From Brugia malayi (taxonomy: Eukaryota; Nematoda; Chromadorea; Rhabditida; Onchocercidae): 64,000 bases of DNA. The DNA lies in the NCBI RefSeq assembly GCF_000002995.4, contig NW_025062479.1, positions 18,534,721-18,598,720 of the forward strand. Direction: 5' to 3'. The notes under the pieces are model-generated. The model saw nothing but the letters and a program-made list of their open reading frames with translations, had not been told where the DNA came from and made no database searches. Shown piece by piece: positions 22,170 through 47,400 of this stretch (position 1 is the stretch's first letter; each line of letters starts with the position of its first letter). The position numbers and the translations under genes are program-made.

Positions 22170-24360
22170 CAATTTTTAGTTTAGTTGAATCATTAACAAA
22201 AAAAAAAACTTTTTGTTCTTTTTGAATTATCTGTGGCATATGGTTTATTAATTATATCTTTCTTTATGATATTTTTATCAAACTTGGTAAATAGATATCA
22301 TGTTTACTGGCTCTTCAACTTTACTATTTGATTTGGATTACACATATTAAAACTGAAACACAAATACAGCATTGCCGTTCCTCGTCTTATGTAGATGACT
22401 TTTGACAGTATAGACGCACTGTTTGTTAGTTTAAAAAGATTCCGCTTATTTCGTATTTTGATCTGAAATGCTTAATTCAATGATCTATTTTTGAAGTAAA
22501 AGTATATCTTTGTCTTAACTTGCATATAAGACAAACTTTTGCGAGATTTTGTGCTGATACTGCACTGTTGGGGAAATCTTATGCGAACAGATAATGTCAC
22601 TTTGTTCGTATTTCAAACAATAAGGCATCATCCTCTTTTTACTGTTAACTGTTCTGTAGCAGCAAACGATCTAACCTGAGAACATATCAATTTGCTGAAG
22701 ACAAACTGAATGAAGTATATTGTTTGAATCCCTCCAAATAAGAAATAAAGTAGTTTAGTGTCTTTTTTCATTACGAAAAGAAATGAGTTGTAACAGTAAG
22801 TTATAAGATAATGAAGTTAAACAATAATTCTTAGTTTTCAATTCAGAAAAAACAACATAAAAAAGAAAAATTACATGGAAGTTTTTTCGTTATATTAGAA
22901 TCGTGTAAGGATATCTAGACTTATTCATCTATCACTAATTCGAATTTCATTTTTTAAATGAAGTAAAAAAAAAAAAAGATGAAACTACTTGAAAATCATT
23001 GTTGTAAAAAAACTACGTATCTTTTGTGGAAAAGTTGTTCTGGGAGAAAGTTTTGAGAAAGGCATAAAGCTGGTGAGTAGATGATTAATCAAATTTAATA
23101 TACAATATATTAATTAAGCTAGTTATAATAAAACAATAAAATGATGAGAAGAGGACCAGTTTGCAATGCATATTTTTACTGATTTCACAATAATATCATC
23201 ATCTCAAAACTCCAAATGTTGTAGTGCACTGGTGATAGAAATGAATGATCGAACTGGAAATGAATAAATTAGTTATCACAAATATAAAGTGATGAGTGAT
23301 ACAGATTAATCATGTCAAAAGTCATACTCTGACATGTTTCCTTATTTATTAAATGTTTGTTACTTCCCTAATGCCATTTTCTTTAATAGCAAATCTAATT
23401 CAGCAAACTATTACATTATTTTTCTTACCATTTCCACTAGTATAATTTAATTTTAATTTCATTAAAGCAAAATTAGGATCCAGCATTACTAACTATCCAT
23501 AAATACTGCACTTTTAGGTTAGACCATAATTCCATAGATTTTTTTTTTCAAATTTTGAGATGAAAGACCATGGAATTTTATTTTTCTTCCCAAAAGATTA
23601 GCAAAACTTACGGGAATTTTAAAGTGACAATAATCATTGGGTGCACTTGTCCTATACATAACAATACCATTTATCTTTTATGGTCGTACATCTGTTTTTT
23701 TCACGACTCTGTAAGTGATAATCTGTCTCACTTTAAAAAGCAAAATCAGGCTCAATTCATCTTCTTTCCATTTTCTACCAGTTTATTGACTTATTTCCTT
23801 TCCACTCGCACAAGTTAGCAAGATTTGAATTAATCCACCTCTTTTGTTAAAAAGATAGAAAGAACGGCTTCACATTTGGAAATGACCGAGAAACAAAATA
23901 TCTCAAAGGTAGCACATTGCTCTATCTTTGCAATTTTACTTTGGAGTTTGCTGTTTCTGAAGCCAATTCTTTCTTTTTAAAGCTTTTCAAATAGGAATTC
24001 ACATGAATGCTAATCAAGCATATAATCTTTAACAAATGATTAGAAATTGGGCTTTTGACACTTTCAAAAAGCAATAAGCGAAGCGCGCAAGATGAAGCGA
24101 AACTCAAATAATAAAAATGATTTTTTTTTTTTTTTTGGATTTTTTCATATGTTTTAACTAATCCTCTCATTAATTTCTGCAAATACACTCGAAAATGAGC
24201 AGTACATCTTCTTTTGTCCTATTTATTCTTTTATTTGCGCTTCGGACATAGCACAATGAATTGCGCCTTATGTCAGATCATTCATATTTCGATCTCATAA
24301 AACTAAAAATTAAGACTAAAACTCATATTTCGATTTTTCAATATTTTTTCAAATCTTTAG
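22170..24360. other. Intergenic or 5' intronic stretch
   Basis: No supported gene. 5' exons of the acidic gene that follows may lie here, but none could be placed with matching phase. Confidence 0.35.
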
Positions 24361-26879
24361 TTATCATTTCGAGGAAATTTTCAAAGCAAGATATATCGGA
24401 CTTTAGGTAAACTACGAGGTCATCACCGCTTATTGCAGTATAAGAATTTAACAAAGAACTCATTAATTTATTTTCAATTGAGATGACGCCACGGAAGAGT
24501 CTTCAGAGCTGTCACAACAGATGTCCATAGGTAATGATTTATGTCATGATCACAACCTTAACAGAGAAATAATTCTAAGCTTTTTAGACCCATAAGTTAG
24601 CTATGACTGCAAAACATTGTAAATTTAACATTGTGAAAATTGTAATTTTAAAACTTTTTTGTAATGTATTTTGTAAAAAAAAAAAAAAAAAAATGTAAGT
24701 TTATTAATTACTCTACGGCTATTAAAAACGGGCTGGAAATGAAAGCGTTCTCTGCATTGCTTTTAGAATTTGTTAAATTTACGCCTCATTGAAGGCGCTT
24801 TCTCGTTCCTTTTAGAATTTACTAGATTTATTTCCAAAACTCATTTCTAGTACTTTTCTATTGATTGTAGCTTATTTCATGTTTAAACTGTGGTGGTGAT
24901 AACAGTAGTGATAAGTTTCTTCGTCTTCAAACTGAATGGTGAAATAGGATTTTTGGATTTCCGCTTCCTAATTATGTCAGAAGTATTTCTTAAGGTTGTC
25001 ATTCCTGTTTTCTAAAGGAATCTTATATTGTAAAACAGTCTTTCAATCTTGATCAACCACGGCAGTAATTTTTTTTCGATAACTGTAATTATTAGCGCAC
25101 AGACTGTAATTAGTAGTAATAATCAATACTATTTTTAAACAAAAAATTAACAACGATGACAATTGCTGCTTTATTACTTTTTGAAAATGTAAGAAAATTG
25201 ACAAAATTTAAAACATCTAAATCTCGAAAACTTCAATTCCAATGTATTTATCCAAATGGCAGTGTTGCATTTATGTGTCATAGAGCTATTTCTAAAGGAT
25301 ATTTCAATAATCTTAATAAGGTTTTGGAAAAATATGTGAGACAAGTAAAACAAATTTAAAAAACAGATTGGAAAACGATTCAGCACCATCATTTCGGAAA
25401 ATTAGGATATTAGAAATATTGGGGTTGCAATAGAAATTTAAATTGTAAAATTATTTTTCCTATGAAATTTGAGGAATAGGAAGAAAAATCAGCCGTCTTT
25501 GGGTATGCACTGCGCCTTTTGTTGAAACTGCTAGGCGTGACTTCGGTAATCACCTGAGAACAACAAAGTAAACAAAGATAAACTGTTAACATAATCAAAG
25601 TAGAACTTCTCTTCCTTTCAATATAGGAATTTTACTAAATTCAATTCTTCCTCATTTTTTCTCTATTTAACAATTATCTATTTTTTATGTTTTATCATCT
25701 TTCATGTTTGCTGATTGTTCGATTGGCTGTTACATTTAAAGCAGTATGAAATTTAAAATAAAATAAAATCAGTTTTTCGCTTAAAATATTCTTTGCTCAC
25801 TTTACATATAATTCCTGTTGTCAAATGTTTTCAGCTAATGAAGCCTTTACTGAATTAGTGGAAGATGAAAAACATTCAAAAGATGGTAAGTAAAATAGCT
25901 GACGATTTCAAGATAAATTTTTAATTTCCCGAATTTCCACGTCATCGCAAGTCTCTGTTTAATTCAGCTGTATTCTGTTCTCATTTCTTGCTTTCAACTT
26001 TTAAATAAATGCCTGTTAGTCTGTTCCCATTTTCTGAGAGGGATATCCGGATTCTCCGTTTACTAACTATTGTATTTGTAAAAAGAAAAAAATTGAGTAG
26101 GTGATGAAGTGTAAAACAATCTTGCCTTCTCAAATGGTTTCAATTTGCTGCTGGCGAATTTGAAGTTATATTAAAATTTGAAGAATTAGTATATTGAGAT
26201 TTGTTTGAGATTCTCATAAGAGTGAAAAACTGCAATATTAATAGCAGTCATTTCAAATGTAATTTATAACAACAAATGTTGTAGTTAAACAATTTAGTTT
26301 CGAAAAAACAACTTTAGAATTATGTAAAGAGTTAATAAGAATTCATTTGTAGGTGTTACACTGGCCAGGTAAATAATAAGTAGAAGATCATTCCAAAACA
26401 AAGGATGTATTATTGACTTTTATTAAAATATATTTTTTATCGTTTGCAATCACTACTTATACTTCATTTAATGCTTATGATTGTTCACCAGTTATTTCAA
26501 GGTTGCAACAGATATATGACAATACTGCACTGTTGAAGAGGAGATACTATCATCCGAGAAGGATTTTGCAAATAAATTCAGTCTTTGCAAAAGTTGTCCC
26601 AATGCTTTAGGATTTTTAATACATAGTTCGCATCACATGCAACAATCAAAGTTTATTTTTGTTTTGTACTGAAATCGCAAAACCAACCAACTTCGCTATC
26701 TCTTCATCTTTTCTCCTTCGCAAACCTATACTACTGCTTTTAGAATGTGTATCGATTCATACATCTATTTACCGAAGTGAAAATTCATTTAAACTGCTTT
26801 TTGTGCAGTCTAAATGATTTTTTTATTTGCAGAAGTGATAGTTGATGCGATAATACCTAATTCGTCAAATATTCAATGA
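24361..26879 (+). CDS. 3' exons of an acidic protein of unknown function
   Basis: Four short exons chain in phase: 24361-24406, 24483-24530, 25835-25885 and 26833-26879 (stop TGA). Each has a good acceptor (for example TGTTTTCAG, TTATTTGCAG) and donor (GTAAAC, GTAATG, GTAAGT). All internal joins are phase 1. The encoded C-terminus is acidic, with DDATEESSELSQQMS and FTELVEDEKHSKD, ending VDAIIPNSSNIQ. The first of the four is the weakest. The start is not found; upstream exons are missing, so only about 63 residues are seen. No domain recognised. The run of agreeing splice signals over 2.5 kb argues that it is a real gene. Confidence 0.45.
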
Positions 26880-27600
26880 TTATAACGGTTAGAATCTATG
26901 GATTATATTCTGTACATGAGGAATTCCCAGTAGTTTAGGTCACTGAATGGAGAAAAACGTTTTCTCCGATTAGAAAAAAGATTCAGAAAGTCTCCTAGAA
27001 GTCCTTTACAATTTATGCTTCAATATTCGAGCAGTGGAATCTTCAGCCCTTAATTAATATTAAAAGTGTTAAAACTTTTTTTAACTTTTTAAGCGCCTAG
27101 GAACTGATGCTTAATTCTTGTCTTAAGCTTTTCCACGCATATCTAAACGACAGTCTCTCGTAGTAGACAAGGGAAAAATTCATGATATCCGTTTTTTCTC
27201 TTTTTTTCTATCGCTATTCAATAGCGTTGGCTAAGGCTAGCCAGTTCAGTTGTAAAGTTAAATAAATACATTCTATCACATATATCATTCGACTGAAAAT
27301 ATCCACAGTAGTCAGAAATTACTTACGCTGTTCCGCGAAGAAGTGACCAATCGATGATGACACGTCTCTCTTCCAAAAGAATATTCTGAAATCTTCTATG
27401 ATTTAAGTCCCAGTCAAATTCGCATATCCACTACTAATCCCTAAATAAGATTCTTTACATTATATCGCGAACCTTTTTTCGAGGCGATATTCTGAAATTT
27501 ATTTCAAGAAGAAGTAAATTTTAAGCTGTCGGATACAATAATAAGCAGTGAAAGAAACTATTTTGTTGGATGAGCAATAGAAGCGGAATTCTTGTTCGGA

Positions 27601-30600
27601 ATGTCCGCTAATAGTAGTTTCATTATCAGCAATAAAAGTGCTACCCAAACTCCGTGTGTTGATATCAACGAATATCTTTGGATGAATCATTCCGACTTAA
27701 CGTCTTTATTACCAACAATGATCTTTTTTTTTGCCATCTACGGACTTATTATCATGTTAGTTTTTAAAAAAAAAAAATTCAGTGGAGCATTTTAAGTTTA
27801 AATTTTATTTTTAAGTCATACAATTCTTACAAAAATTGTGGAAAGTTTTCAATTTTCATATTGTTCCATGTTTCCTTACTTCAAAGCTCAAGTCGAGAAT
27901 TAAAATGAAATAACAGTATAATAGCTGAAATAGCGAAGGATTCCTTCCTGTTAAAATATAATTTTTAAAAATTGAAAATACCAATAACGAATCTCTGATC
28001 ATTCTTATTAGCAAGATCATGCAAAAGTTATTGACAACAACAGTGTTTTACGAAGTAGTTCATTTTTTGATTTCTTCCAGTGTACTTTTTCAACATATAA
28101 ATTCATAATCTAGCAGTTTCCAGATTTGGTGTTCTTGGTAATACATTAGTTATATTATCATTGATACGACACAAATCACTACAGTCAGTTCGTAATCTGT
28201 TTATTATCAGCCTATCAGTGACAGATATAATCATTTCGATTGTTTCCGGAACAGTAACACCAATTACAGCCTTTAGCAAAATATGGATTTTTGGTGAATT
28301 GCTTTGTTACTTCATACCTTTAATACAAGTCAGTTTCGATTCTTTACGTCCATTCGATTATTTATATACTTGTCTTTTTCTGTCATGAAATTCAAATCAT
28401 TCTTGGACGAAATTTGAATTCAGTTATTAAATAAAGAGCAATAATTGATATGAGACTTTGTTCATTCCAAAATCTTTTCTACGATAAATTCCGATGCTTT
28501 CAGGGTGCAAGTTTATGCTTTTCTTCATTAACTCTCACTGCTATAGCTATTGATCGTTATATTTTAATTATTTTTCCTACAAAAAGGTAAGCAATTTTGC
28601 AGTAACTTTATAAAAATGAGAATATTAACGAAACTCGAACAATTTTCTACTTATTATGATACCTTATTAAATGTTTCACTTTTATTCGTTTGGTGCTTAA
28701 ATTTTTAAAAATGGAAATAAAAACATTTAGTTATAACCATAGAGGCGATCCTATCACGAATTCTTTTGCTGAATTCAATTTAATTAAATTGCAAAGTCAA
28801 TTCATACACTTCTTTTAACAATGTATGTCGCTTTTTCCTCTGAGAGAACCGGAAAAGAAATAACCACTAGCTTAACTAATTTATTCTCGATTCAAAGCAA
28901 TATTACTGCTCTACTTCCATTATCTCAAGAAATATCATTTATAGCTTTTAAATGAAATCTTTTTATTGCTTTAACTTCTTCAGCAACAATTCAAAGCTTT
29001 TATCTGTCTTTTCCTCGATATTTCTGATTTTTCCTCCAAAGCTATTCTTTATCATAAGTGATAATAAACAGTTAAACTTTTTGTTTGTTTCAAATTAGAC
29101 ATTGCTAATTTAATTGCCCTACCACTACCTAATTAATTTCATTAAAGAAAATAAGAAAATTGAATTTTTGCATTCTCTTTCCAATCCTTTCTTCTCATTT
29201 GCTGAAAAAAACAAATCCTTTGTATTACCACAAATTGGCAATTCAAGAAATTTTCGTATATTGTTATCTTGAATAAATTTCGAAACGAATAACACATTAA
29301 TTCTTATCAAAAATGAAATGGAGAGCACTAAGATCTGAATGCTTTAACATATGTATAATTCTTATTTCCCACTTGGTAGAAAAATATTTTTTGAAATATT
29401 TTTTGTATAAAAAAAAAATATATGTATAAAAAAAAATATTTTTTTGGAGTCAAATGAAATAATTTTTTCTTCTTTTTGGAGAGAGTTCTTAAAAATTTTT
29501 AAAAACTGCAAAAGCAAATAGTAGAAGAAGGATTCAAAATCACTAAATTATTGTTACTCAACAAAGCTCAGAAGGTCACTTATAACTATCTGTTAATTTC
29601 CTTTTTTTAACTGTTAGCAAGCAAAGTCTCCTAGACTGAATAAATGATACAATCTCTATTTTGCCATCACCACGAAAACAAGCTTCAAAGATTTTTTCAA
29701 AAGTTTTTTTAGCAAGATTTGTCGGGTTTTGGTCTTATATTAAACCTAACAGGCTTGAAAGTTTCTGCTTCTTGAAATTCTAACAATTGCATCTACTTCT
29801 TATTTTCTTCTAAATAGGTTGTTTTCATTTCTAACTGTCTGTAAGGTGCTAAGGAAATAGTTTTATAATAAATGCCAGTGGTCGCACCATAATTTCAGAT
29901 AAAAACTAATATTTTCAAATGAAAAGAAGCTAGCAAAGGTGTAAGGAAGAGTTATGTTGATAGAAGAGATGAAGCTCGAAGCAAGAATTTTTAAAGTCAG
30001 AAAGAAGAAAAGCATAAAAGAAAGGTTTTAAAATTGACAAAAAAATGACATGAAAAGATGAAAGAGAAATGATATATGATAATTCGAATGTCTTATAAGA
30101 CAAGAGAGCAATTTGTATCTTGAAAAACTTCATAATGTTTTATTTCTTGCATTTACGAGTATTATGACATTTTGTAGACCAATTCAAAAACGGCAAGCAA
30201 TAAAAATAATTGGTCTGGATTTTGCTTTGGCAACAGCGATATCGTTGCCTATGTTCATTAAGCAAAGATTTATCAAATACGAGAATTTTTGTGGCCAATT
30301 TTGCACCGAAGATTGGAGCTCTGATAACATGGGCCGCAGTATTTATGGTTTATTATTATACTTTTGGCAATTATTGGCAGGGGAAACTTCAAGACTTTTC
30401 ACAACATTTCATACCATAAGGGATAAGTTATCAATGCCTGAACTGTAGAAACTTCAGTAGCATCTTGCAAATAATTTACTAAGCTGTTTGCTCTGCTCTC
30501 TCAATCTAACTTTCTAATTATTTGTTCGCCAAAGACAGAGGACAATGACAGCACAATCGCAGTAAGAACAATAATTCATTTAGCAATTTTCAAAATTTAC

Positions 30601-31509
30601 TTGTAACAGGTTCAAAAGCCAATGCTGCTGATAATTTTAGCGTCTGTTCAAAGTAAAGTTGCAAATACCAAGCAAAAATTTTAAAAGTTTCAGGAACGGT
30701 TGTATTCATTTTTCAATTCGTTGCACCACTTACTATAATTTTCTTTTGCTATACAATGATTTCATTAAAACTTACTAAAGTTAGTTTAATTTTCGTTTCA
30801 GTTAAATTTACGGTCAATTCCTCTTATAAGTGACCACTTTTGAAGGACTGGGCAGAAACATCTTTGGATGAGTGAAATAAAAGACAAATTTTATCACATT
30901 TCAGAAGCCGTCATGTTTAAGACAAAAAATTTCATCAATAACCAACTAAATGTCTTGTAAGAAGTAGAAAGAAAGCTGAGAAAATATTTTAATGATGAAA
31001 GAGTTCTAGTTTTCAAACAAAACTATCATACTTAACCTTCATGTAATTTGCAGTCTTGTTCTATTTTTTCTCGGTTTATCAATTTTTAATAACTATTTTT
31101 AATTTTAGACAACCTTATTCAAGAAACAAACGTTTTACCGACAACAAGTACTAAAACGACGTTTACGTACGAATCGTATGTTAATTGCAATGGTTGGCGT
31201 GTTTGTTTGCTGTTGGATGCCAGCTGTTGTCTTTAATTTCCTTAGAGATTACCACTGGTTACCAAATTTCATCAGTCAGCAAGAATATTTGATTGGTATT
31301 ATAACACATTGCATTTCAATGAGGTATCTTTTACTTCCTGTTAATTTCCTCATTAATAGTTCATATATTCATATTAGGCATACATTTCAAACTTTGATTT
31401 TACTGTTCACAGTTCAACGATATGGAATCCATGCTTGTATACCTTACTGAATGATCAATTTCGGATGGCATTCCTTGATTTGCTGCACTCATTCCGGATC
31501 GTGCCGTAG
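27601..31509 (+). CDS. Neuropeptide (NPY/NPF-like) class A G protein-coupled receptor
   Basis: Seven exons, all phase-consistent: 27601-27755, 28124-28328, 28504-28586, 30178-30338, 30694-30779, 31109-31323, 31413-31509; 333 residues. A glycosylatable extracellular N-terminus (NSSF, NKSAT, NHSD) is followed by seven membrane segments. Family landmarks: GNTLVIL in TM1; SLSVTDI in TM2; KIWIFGELLCY in the first extracellular loop; TLTAIAIDRYILIIFPTKR, the DRY motif, ending TM3; VFVCCWMPAVVFN in TM6; and STIWNPCLYTLLND, the NPxxY motif, in TM7. Loop 2 carries cysteines (FCGQFC) that can pair with the TM3 cysteine. The pattern is that of NPY/NPF/FMRFamide-type receptors (C. elegans npr class); the ligand cannot be named. 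The C-terminal tail is very short (about 15 residues). The largest intron (28587-30177) holds no other gene. Confidence 0.87.
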
Positions 31510-33669
31510 AAAACTCTGGTATCAGATATAGATGGGTGTAAGATGCATGCGACCGGTGTTGACGATGCTCAGGAAGTGACTAATTCAGAACAGAAACAAA
31601 TTTTTAAATAAAATTTACTTTACCAACAATAACAACTGTTGTTAAAAATTGTAATTTATAGCATTTTTGAAGGAAAACTTACTAAACAAACAAACTATGA
31701 TAGTAACTTTTTTATTGCTCAAATAAGACTAAATTTTTTGGAGCGTACACTTGTTCATTGATACTACAGCTTTAATAAAGGAGTGTAGATGATTTTTTCT
31801 TAATTATTATGCGTTAAATCGCAGTAATTGATTATTAAGTATTTAATAAAACTTAAACTTTGGTTTAGTTGTGGCAAGTATTCATTTACGCTAATTTTTC
31901 TTAATAATCATTTTCAAGCAATGTGGAATATTGTTTGGAAAAAAAATCACTCGACGAGTTCTCAAAACTGCAAAAATACTTAGATAATACGATCGAGTTT
32001 TAGAAAATTAACTAGTCCACTTTACTGATGGAAACTTATACAAAAATTTTTTGGAAAAAAGCTAGAGACGTAAAAGAATGGATGAAATTACAAAAATCGT
32101 TGGCGTTCGAACGGTATCAAAAGAGGTAAAACAAGCTAACTTTTTGTAATACACTGAGAACTGCTAGATCTAAAGTTTCACATAAATTAGTGACATCCGC
32201 TAAAAAATGTTTGTATCTCACTTACTTTGGAAAAATAAGTAAGCGGTAACTCTTTTTATAAAATACCCCACTTAAATTTTAACTCTTTTTGCATTCTAAG
32301 TTAATTTCCTGGTATTATTAGTGCACTAAAAAAAAAATCTGCGACTAAAAGGTGATATATTATCAACATGTGTGGAGAAAATTACTCGAATGTCAATAAA
32401 ATCGAAATTTAGTTGTACTTCACTTCATCAACGATTCATTTTTTTCAATGTTACTAAAAAGGTCAGAAAGCAAAAAGGCAAAGCTAGAAATAACAACAGC
32501 AGCGAAATACCAGTAATGTAAATAATGGATAGCAATCAAAGTAATAGTTGGCATTTAAACCCAAAATTACATACATTTATAAATAATAATTTAAAAATTC
32601 GACTCTTGCTAAATCTGAGTCAACATCTTTTCTTTGTCTTCCTTGAGTCATTAATAAAGCTAAAAAAGTCGAAAAGGATTCGCAGAAGGTGGTATTTGTA
32701 TAAAAGAAAACAACAACAGTAATAACAGTAAAGGAAGTGGCGGTGTATTGGAATGTATGCAGTATGCAGGAACGGTACTGGTAGTGCATGAATGAGGCGA
32801 TCAGAAATCAGGAAGGACAAGATATGTTACAAACTACAAGATTTCGACAAAAAATCATGTAATTCAAAAGATGTTAAATATAAAAAATAGAAGGGGTAAA
32901 AAGTGTAGATGTTAATATTTTTAAAGGTAAATGATGATAAATTACGGTCATTATTCCCGCGTATTCTCCTGTTTTTTATAGCTTTTCCAAAATCTATTAA
33001 TTAAAGCAAAAGTCAAGACTCATTTTTTAGGATTCTCGTAAAAATAAGGAACAAAATTTATGGAGTAGGAATACTGATATCAGGCAAAACTGATACTATA
33101 AAAGCAAAAAAGCCCACAAACTTGAATAATACTGAATGAGATATTTAAACAGGAAATAAATTCAACAAAATGCTGAACGAAATACTAGCCTGAATGAATT
33201 TACTGGACAAAGCCTTTAACGGCCCGTACTTGAATTGATTTGAAGTAGAACTGAATGGAACACGACTGACTAAAAAAATTTTAACTGGAACAAAACTGAA
33301 TGAAATATGATAAGTTGGAATGAGTTGGATTAAATTACTGTTTCTTCTATATGTTGTGGATTTTCGTTGATTGCATCCACGGCGGCTCCCTGCTAATTTA
33401 CTGCGGAATTGCCGCACCCGAGTTTCCTAACGAGATCAGTTGTACGCACTTTATAAAATGGATGAGGAGGTGATAAATGCTTTCAGATACATTTGTGCAA
33501 ATTTGTAGGAATTGAAAAAATGACGGAGAAGAAACACTCAGCAATGAAAGAAATTTGGTTAAAGGTTTTTGTTTTCTGGAATTTCGGGGGGACAAGCTTT
33601 TCGATAAAAAAACCACAATTTAGAGGAAGCGAGGACAAGACAAGTGCGCACATTTGATTCAGTTTCTAA
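31510..33669. other. Convergent intergenic stretch between the GPCR and nhr-25
   Basis: Two 3' ends face each other across about 2.1 kb. Short overlapping frames at 32525-32820 and 33145-33616 have no splice signals or recognisable protein features. Confidence 0.5.
31607..31612 (+). terminator. Poly(A) signal of the GPCR
   Basis: AATAAA 98 nt after the stop codon of the receptor gene. Confidence 0.45.
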
Positions 33670-44417
<10,748 letters not shown>

Positions 44418-47400
44418 CTACTAACAGACAAATATACACATACAATGAAGGTTTTAGTAGACAGCGGCCTGTATTTTTATGACAGGTGAGCTGCTATTAT
44501 TGCAAGCAACCACATCGAGTAGTGAAAGCAATTGCAGTATGGACTGGTAAGCCAGCAAAGCATTTCACGGAATTATTATCACGAGAGTCGAAGAACGTCG
44601 CTGAATGAACGAAATCTGAGGTATCCAGGAAGTCGAACCAGCAGCTAGCAACAAATCGCATCACATGCAACGACTCATCATCCTGCAAAAGTGGGTGGTA
44701 CTTGATGCATGCCGTCGTATCAAGCAACTAGCGAACGCGCACACAGAGACAAACAAAAGTACATACCGGACCTGACACATGCACCTCCTTCAGTTAAGCT
44801 GCTACATCACTATTGCTCATCCATGCCTTCTTGCAATTAACAGACAAGTAGGAAGGGGTGGAGGTGGGTTGGGACGAAGCGGTAATGCAACTCAGAGACC
44901 ACCGTATTGGTGAACAGAAATGTCACCGGTTGTGACAGTTGTGCTTGAAAAGAGAAGAGCTGGTTAAGTGGCCCTGGGACAATTGCAATCACCAGGTAGC
45001 ATCAGCACTGCCATCGTCGAGAATTCTTTTCATCCATTGGAGATCAAATTGCAAGGAAAGAGAAATGCATAAACACATGCATACAAATGTTTGGTGCGTA
45101 TGAGTGAGCACATTAATGTCATCTATTTCGATCAAAACTTTCAACACTTATAGCTTTAGCGATCAGCTTTTGTCAATAGATAGGTAGACAGATGTGTGCA
45201 GGTAGCTGAAAAGATGGATGAGTAGCGAAAGAAAAGGAAAAGGAAGAGGAAGTAGTAATGATAGTAATAAACTCGTCGGAGAATTACGTAGGGTAGGAGA
45301 AGATGGGAAGAGTGATGGGTTGCTCTCGCTTGTGGTAGTGAACTGTCACTGTCACCATGTCCCAAATATCTCGGGGTCAAGGCCTTCGTCGATTTCTACC
45401 TGGAAGAGTAGGACAGTTAGTGTTTGATGACACTGATGGAGACAACAATGACGACGAAATATGAATGACAATTTCATCCGAGCGTTCCCGAACGGAACAG
45501 ATTCATGGCCTTCAATAATAGCAACCAAAATTTTGTTACTGAGTGAGAAAAGGTTTTTGCAGGAAATGTATAGCAGCCCTTGGATCATATATCAATTGAG
45601 AGAACTTATTTCAGATATGAAATTTGCAAGAAAAAGTGGTTAACTTTTTAAAAAAGTTATAAAACTGCTAGGAATAAAGTGGTGGAAATCTTTAATATTA
45701 AAAATGCAATGCAAAGATAAAATAAAGGAAGAAGAGTGAAAAAATTTTATGCAAATATAGGTAATGGACTTTTAAAGCAAATACAACCTTGATTGAGCCG
45801 TAAATTTCTTGACCTTGATAAGCGAAGAGAAAGGAAGATTGGGTTGGGGTCGAAGTTGGAATGGGGGACAAACTTTCGACCTCGAAAAGACGAGGAGTAG
45901 ATAGGCAAAGCTACATGTGTCTGTATATATCGAGGCCAAGGTTTCACTAACCTTCACGGCTATCGTCCAACTTTCCTTTTTCCGGCCTTCAGTTCAGTCA
46001 CTGCATGATCAGCAACTCGACGATATCAACTTAACTTCCGTAACACATTGTCTTTGGTATAGCTTCCGTCATATGAAATCTCTTATAACTTCAAATATTT
46101 GCTCGCTAATCATTTATACCGTTCATTTGTATGGAACAACGTTTCCTTGCATCCCAATCATATTTTCCTTCTTAATGACTTCCATCTTCATGTGATTATC
46201 AATTTGATTCTTTGAATCCAGTAGTTTTAATTAATTAAGTCGGCATGAATTAATATTACTGGTAGTCAGAGTCTAGTAAGTTTCATGTCGCCATATTAAA
46301 TTGCTACCTGCTTAAGTGAGCACTACTGATTTTAAGATAAACTTTAGATGAAATTGTCATTATCCTGCATCGTTAAAAATTCCTTTACTACTGAATAGAA
46401 TTCCTCTTACTATAAATATCCAATTATCAAGTCAATGTTCAACCTTATTTTATTTGCTTTATGGCTACGTTTTAGCCACTTTTGTTTTTTGGCAGCAAAT
46501 GATGCATATGATCGAATACACGAAATTATTATTAATTCACTTATTTATTCTGCGTGTAGATTTAGTGTATTCCTAAAAATACTTTTGGTGTCATTATTTA
46601 AAACAGTTGCATTATTTTACTTCATTTTCTCCTCATCATAGAGAAATCTCATTAGAAGTCTGTGATTTACATTTCTGTTCTCTTTCACAAATACTTGGAA
46701 TAACTTCAAAAAATAATTGAAACCATTTTAAAATTAAGCAGCCGTGCTGACAGTGGTATTGTGAAGTGATGGTTATTGTCTGAATGACCAACAGATCGTC
46801 TCTCTTTATTTCTTGTGTATTCTCTGGTCTTTTTTCAAAATCGAGTTTTTTTCTTTCATTTCTCAGTGGATTGTTTGAAATATCATTTATAAGGTCAAAA
46901 GCTTTTAAAACTGAATTTTTGTAAGAAACCTAAAACTATTTTAATAGATTTAAAGAGTAAGTTAAACTTTAGTTGATTTTTCAGCTTATAAATTCCAATT
47001 TTAGTTTAGCAAAGAGCTATCATCCTTTCGTATGTGAGTTCTTTATTTCATAACTGGACGGAAGTGAAAGTTATTCATATGTTTCTTCTTGCATCAGCAT
47101 TTAACAGACGTTATAATTCATTTGTTGAATGGTTGACAAGAGGTGAATTCTCGTATTGTTACGAAGAGTTAAGTGTGAATATAGTACATACAAGAGGCAA
47201 AAAATTATGCATTTTGGAAAGGACCTTCATTGGCTTTCAACTGTCTCACAAAGTTCATTCAGTCTGAATCCTATCAGTCAGTCAGTTCCTCTCAGTTTTT
47301 TGCATCCTCAGTGGTCAAATTATACATATGCGTTTATTATAATGAGTACTTGTTCATATCTTCTCTTTAGTATAAAGAATGATTTCCTGGAATTGAAATA

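Noticed and set aside
26413..26610. Signal-peptide-like frame inside an intron of the acidic gene
   Set aside because: It begins at a TTG, and the only nearby ATG meets a stop after two codons.
45218..45427. Basic/glycine-rich plus-strand frame upstream of nhr-25
   Set aside because: Overlaps three minus-strand frames, no start or splice support; reflects the purine-rich composition of the segment.
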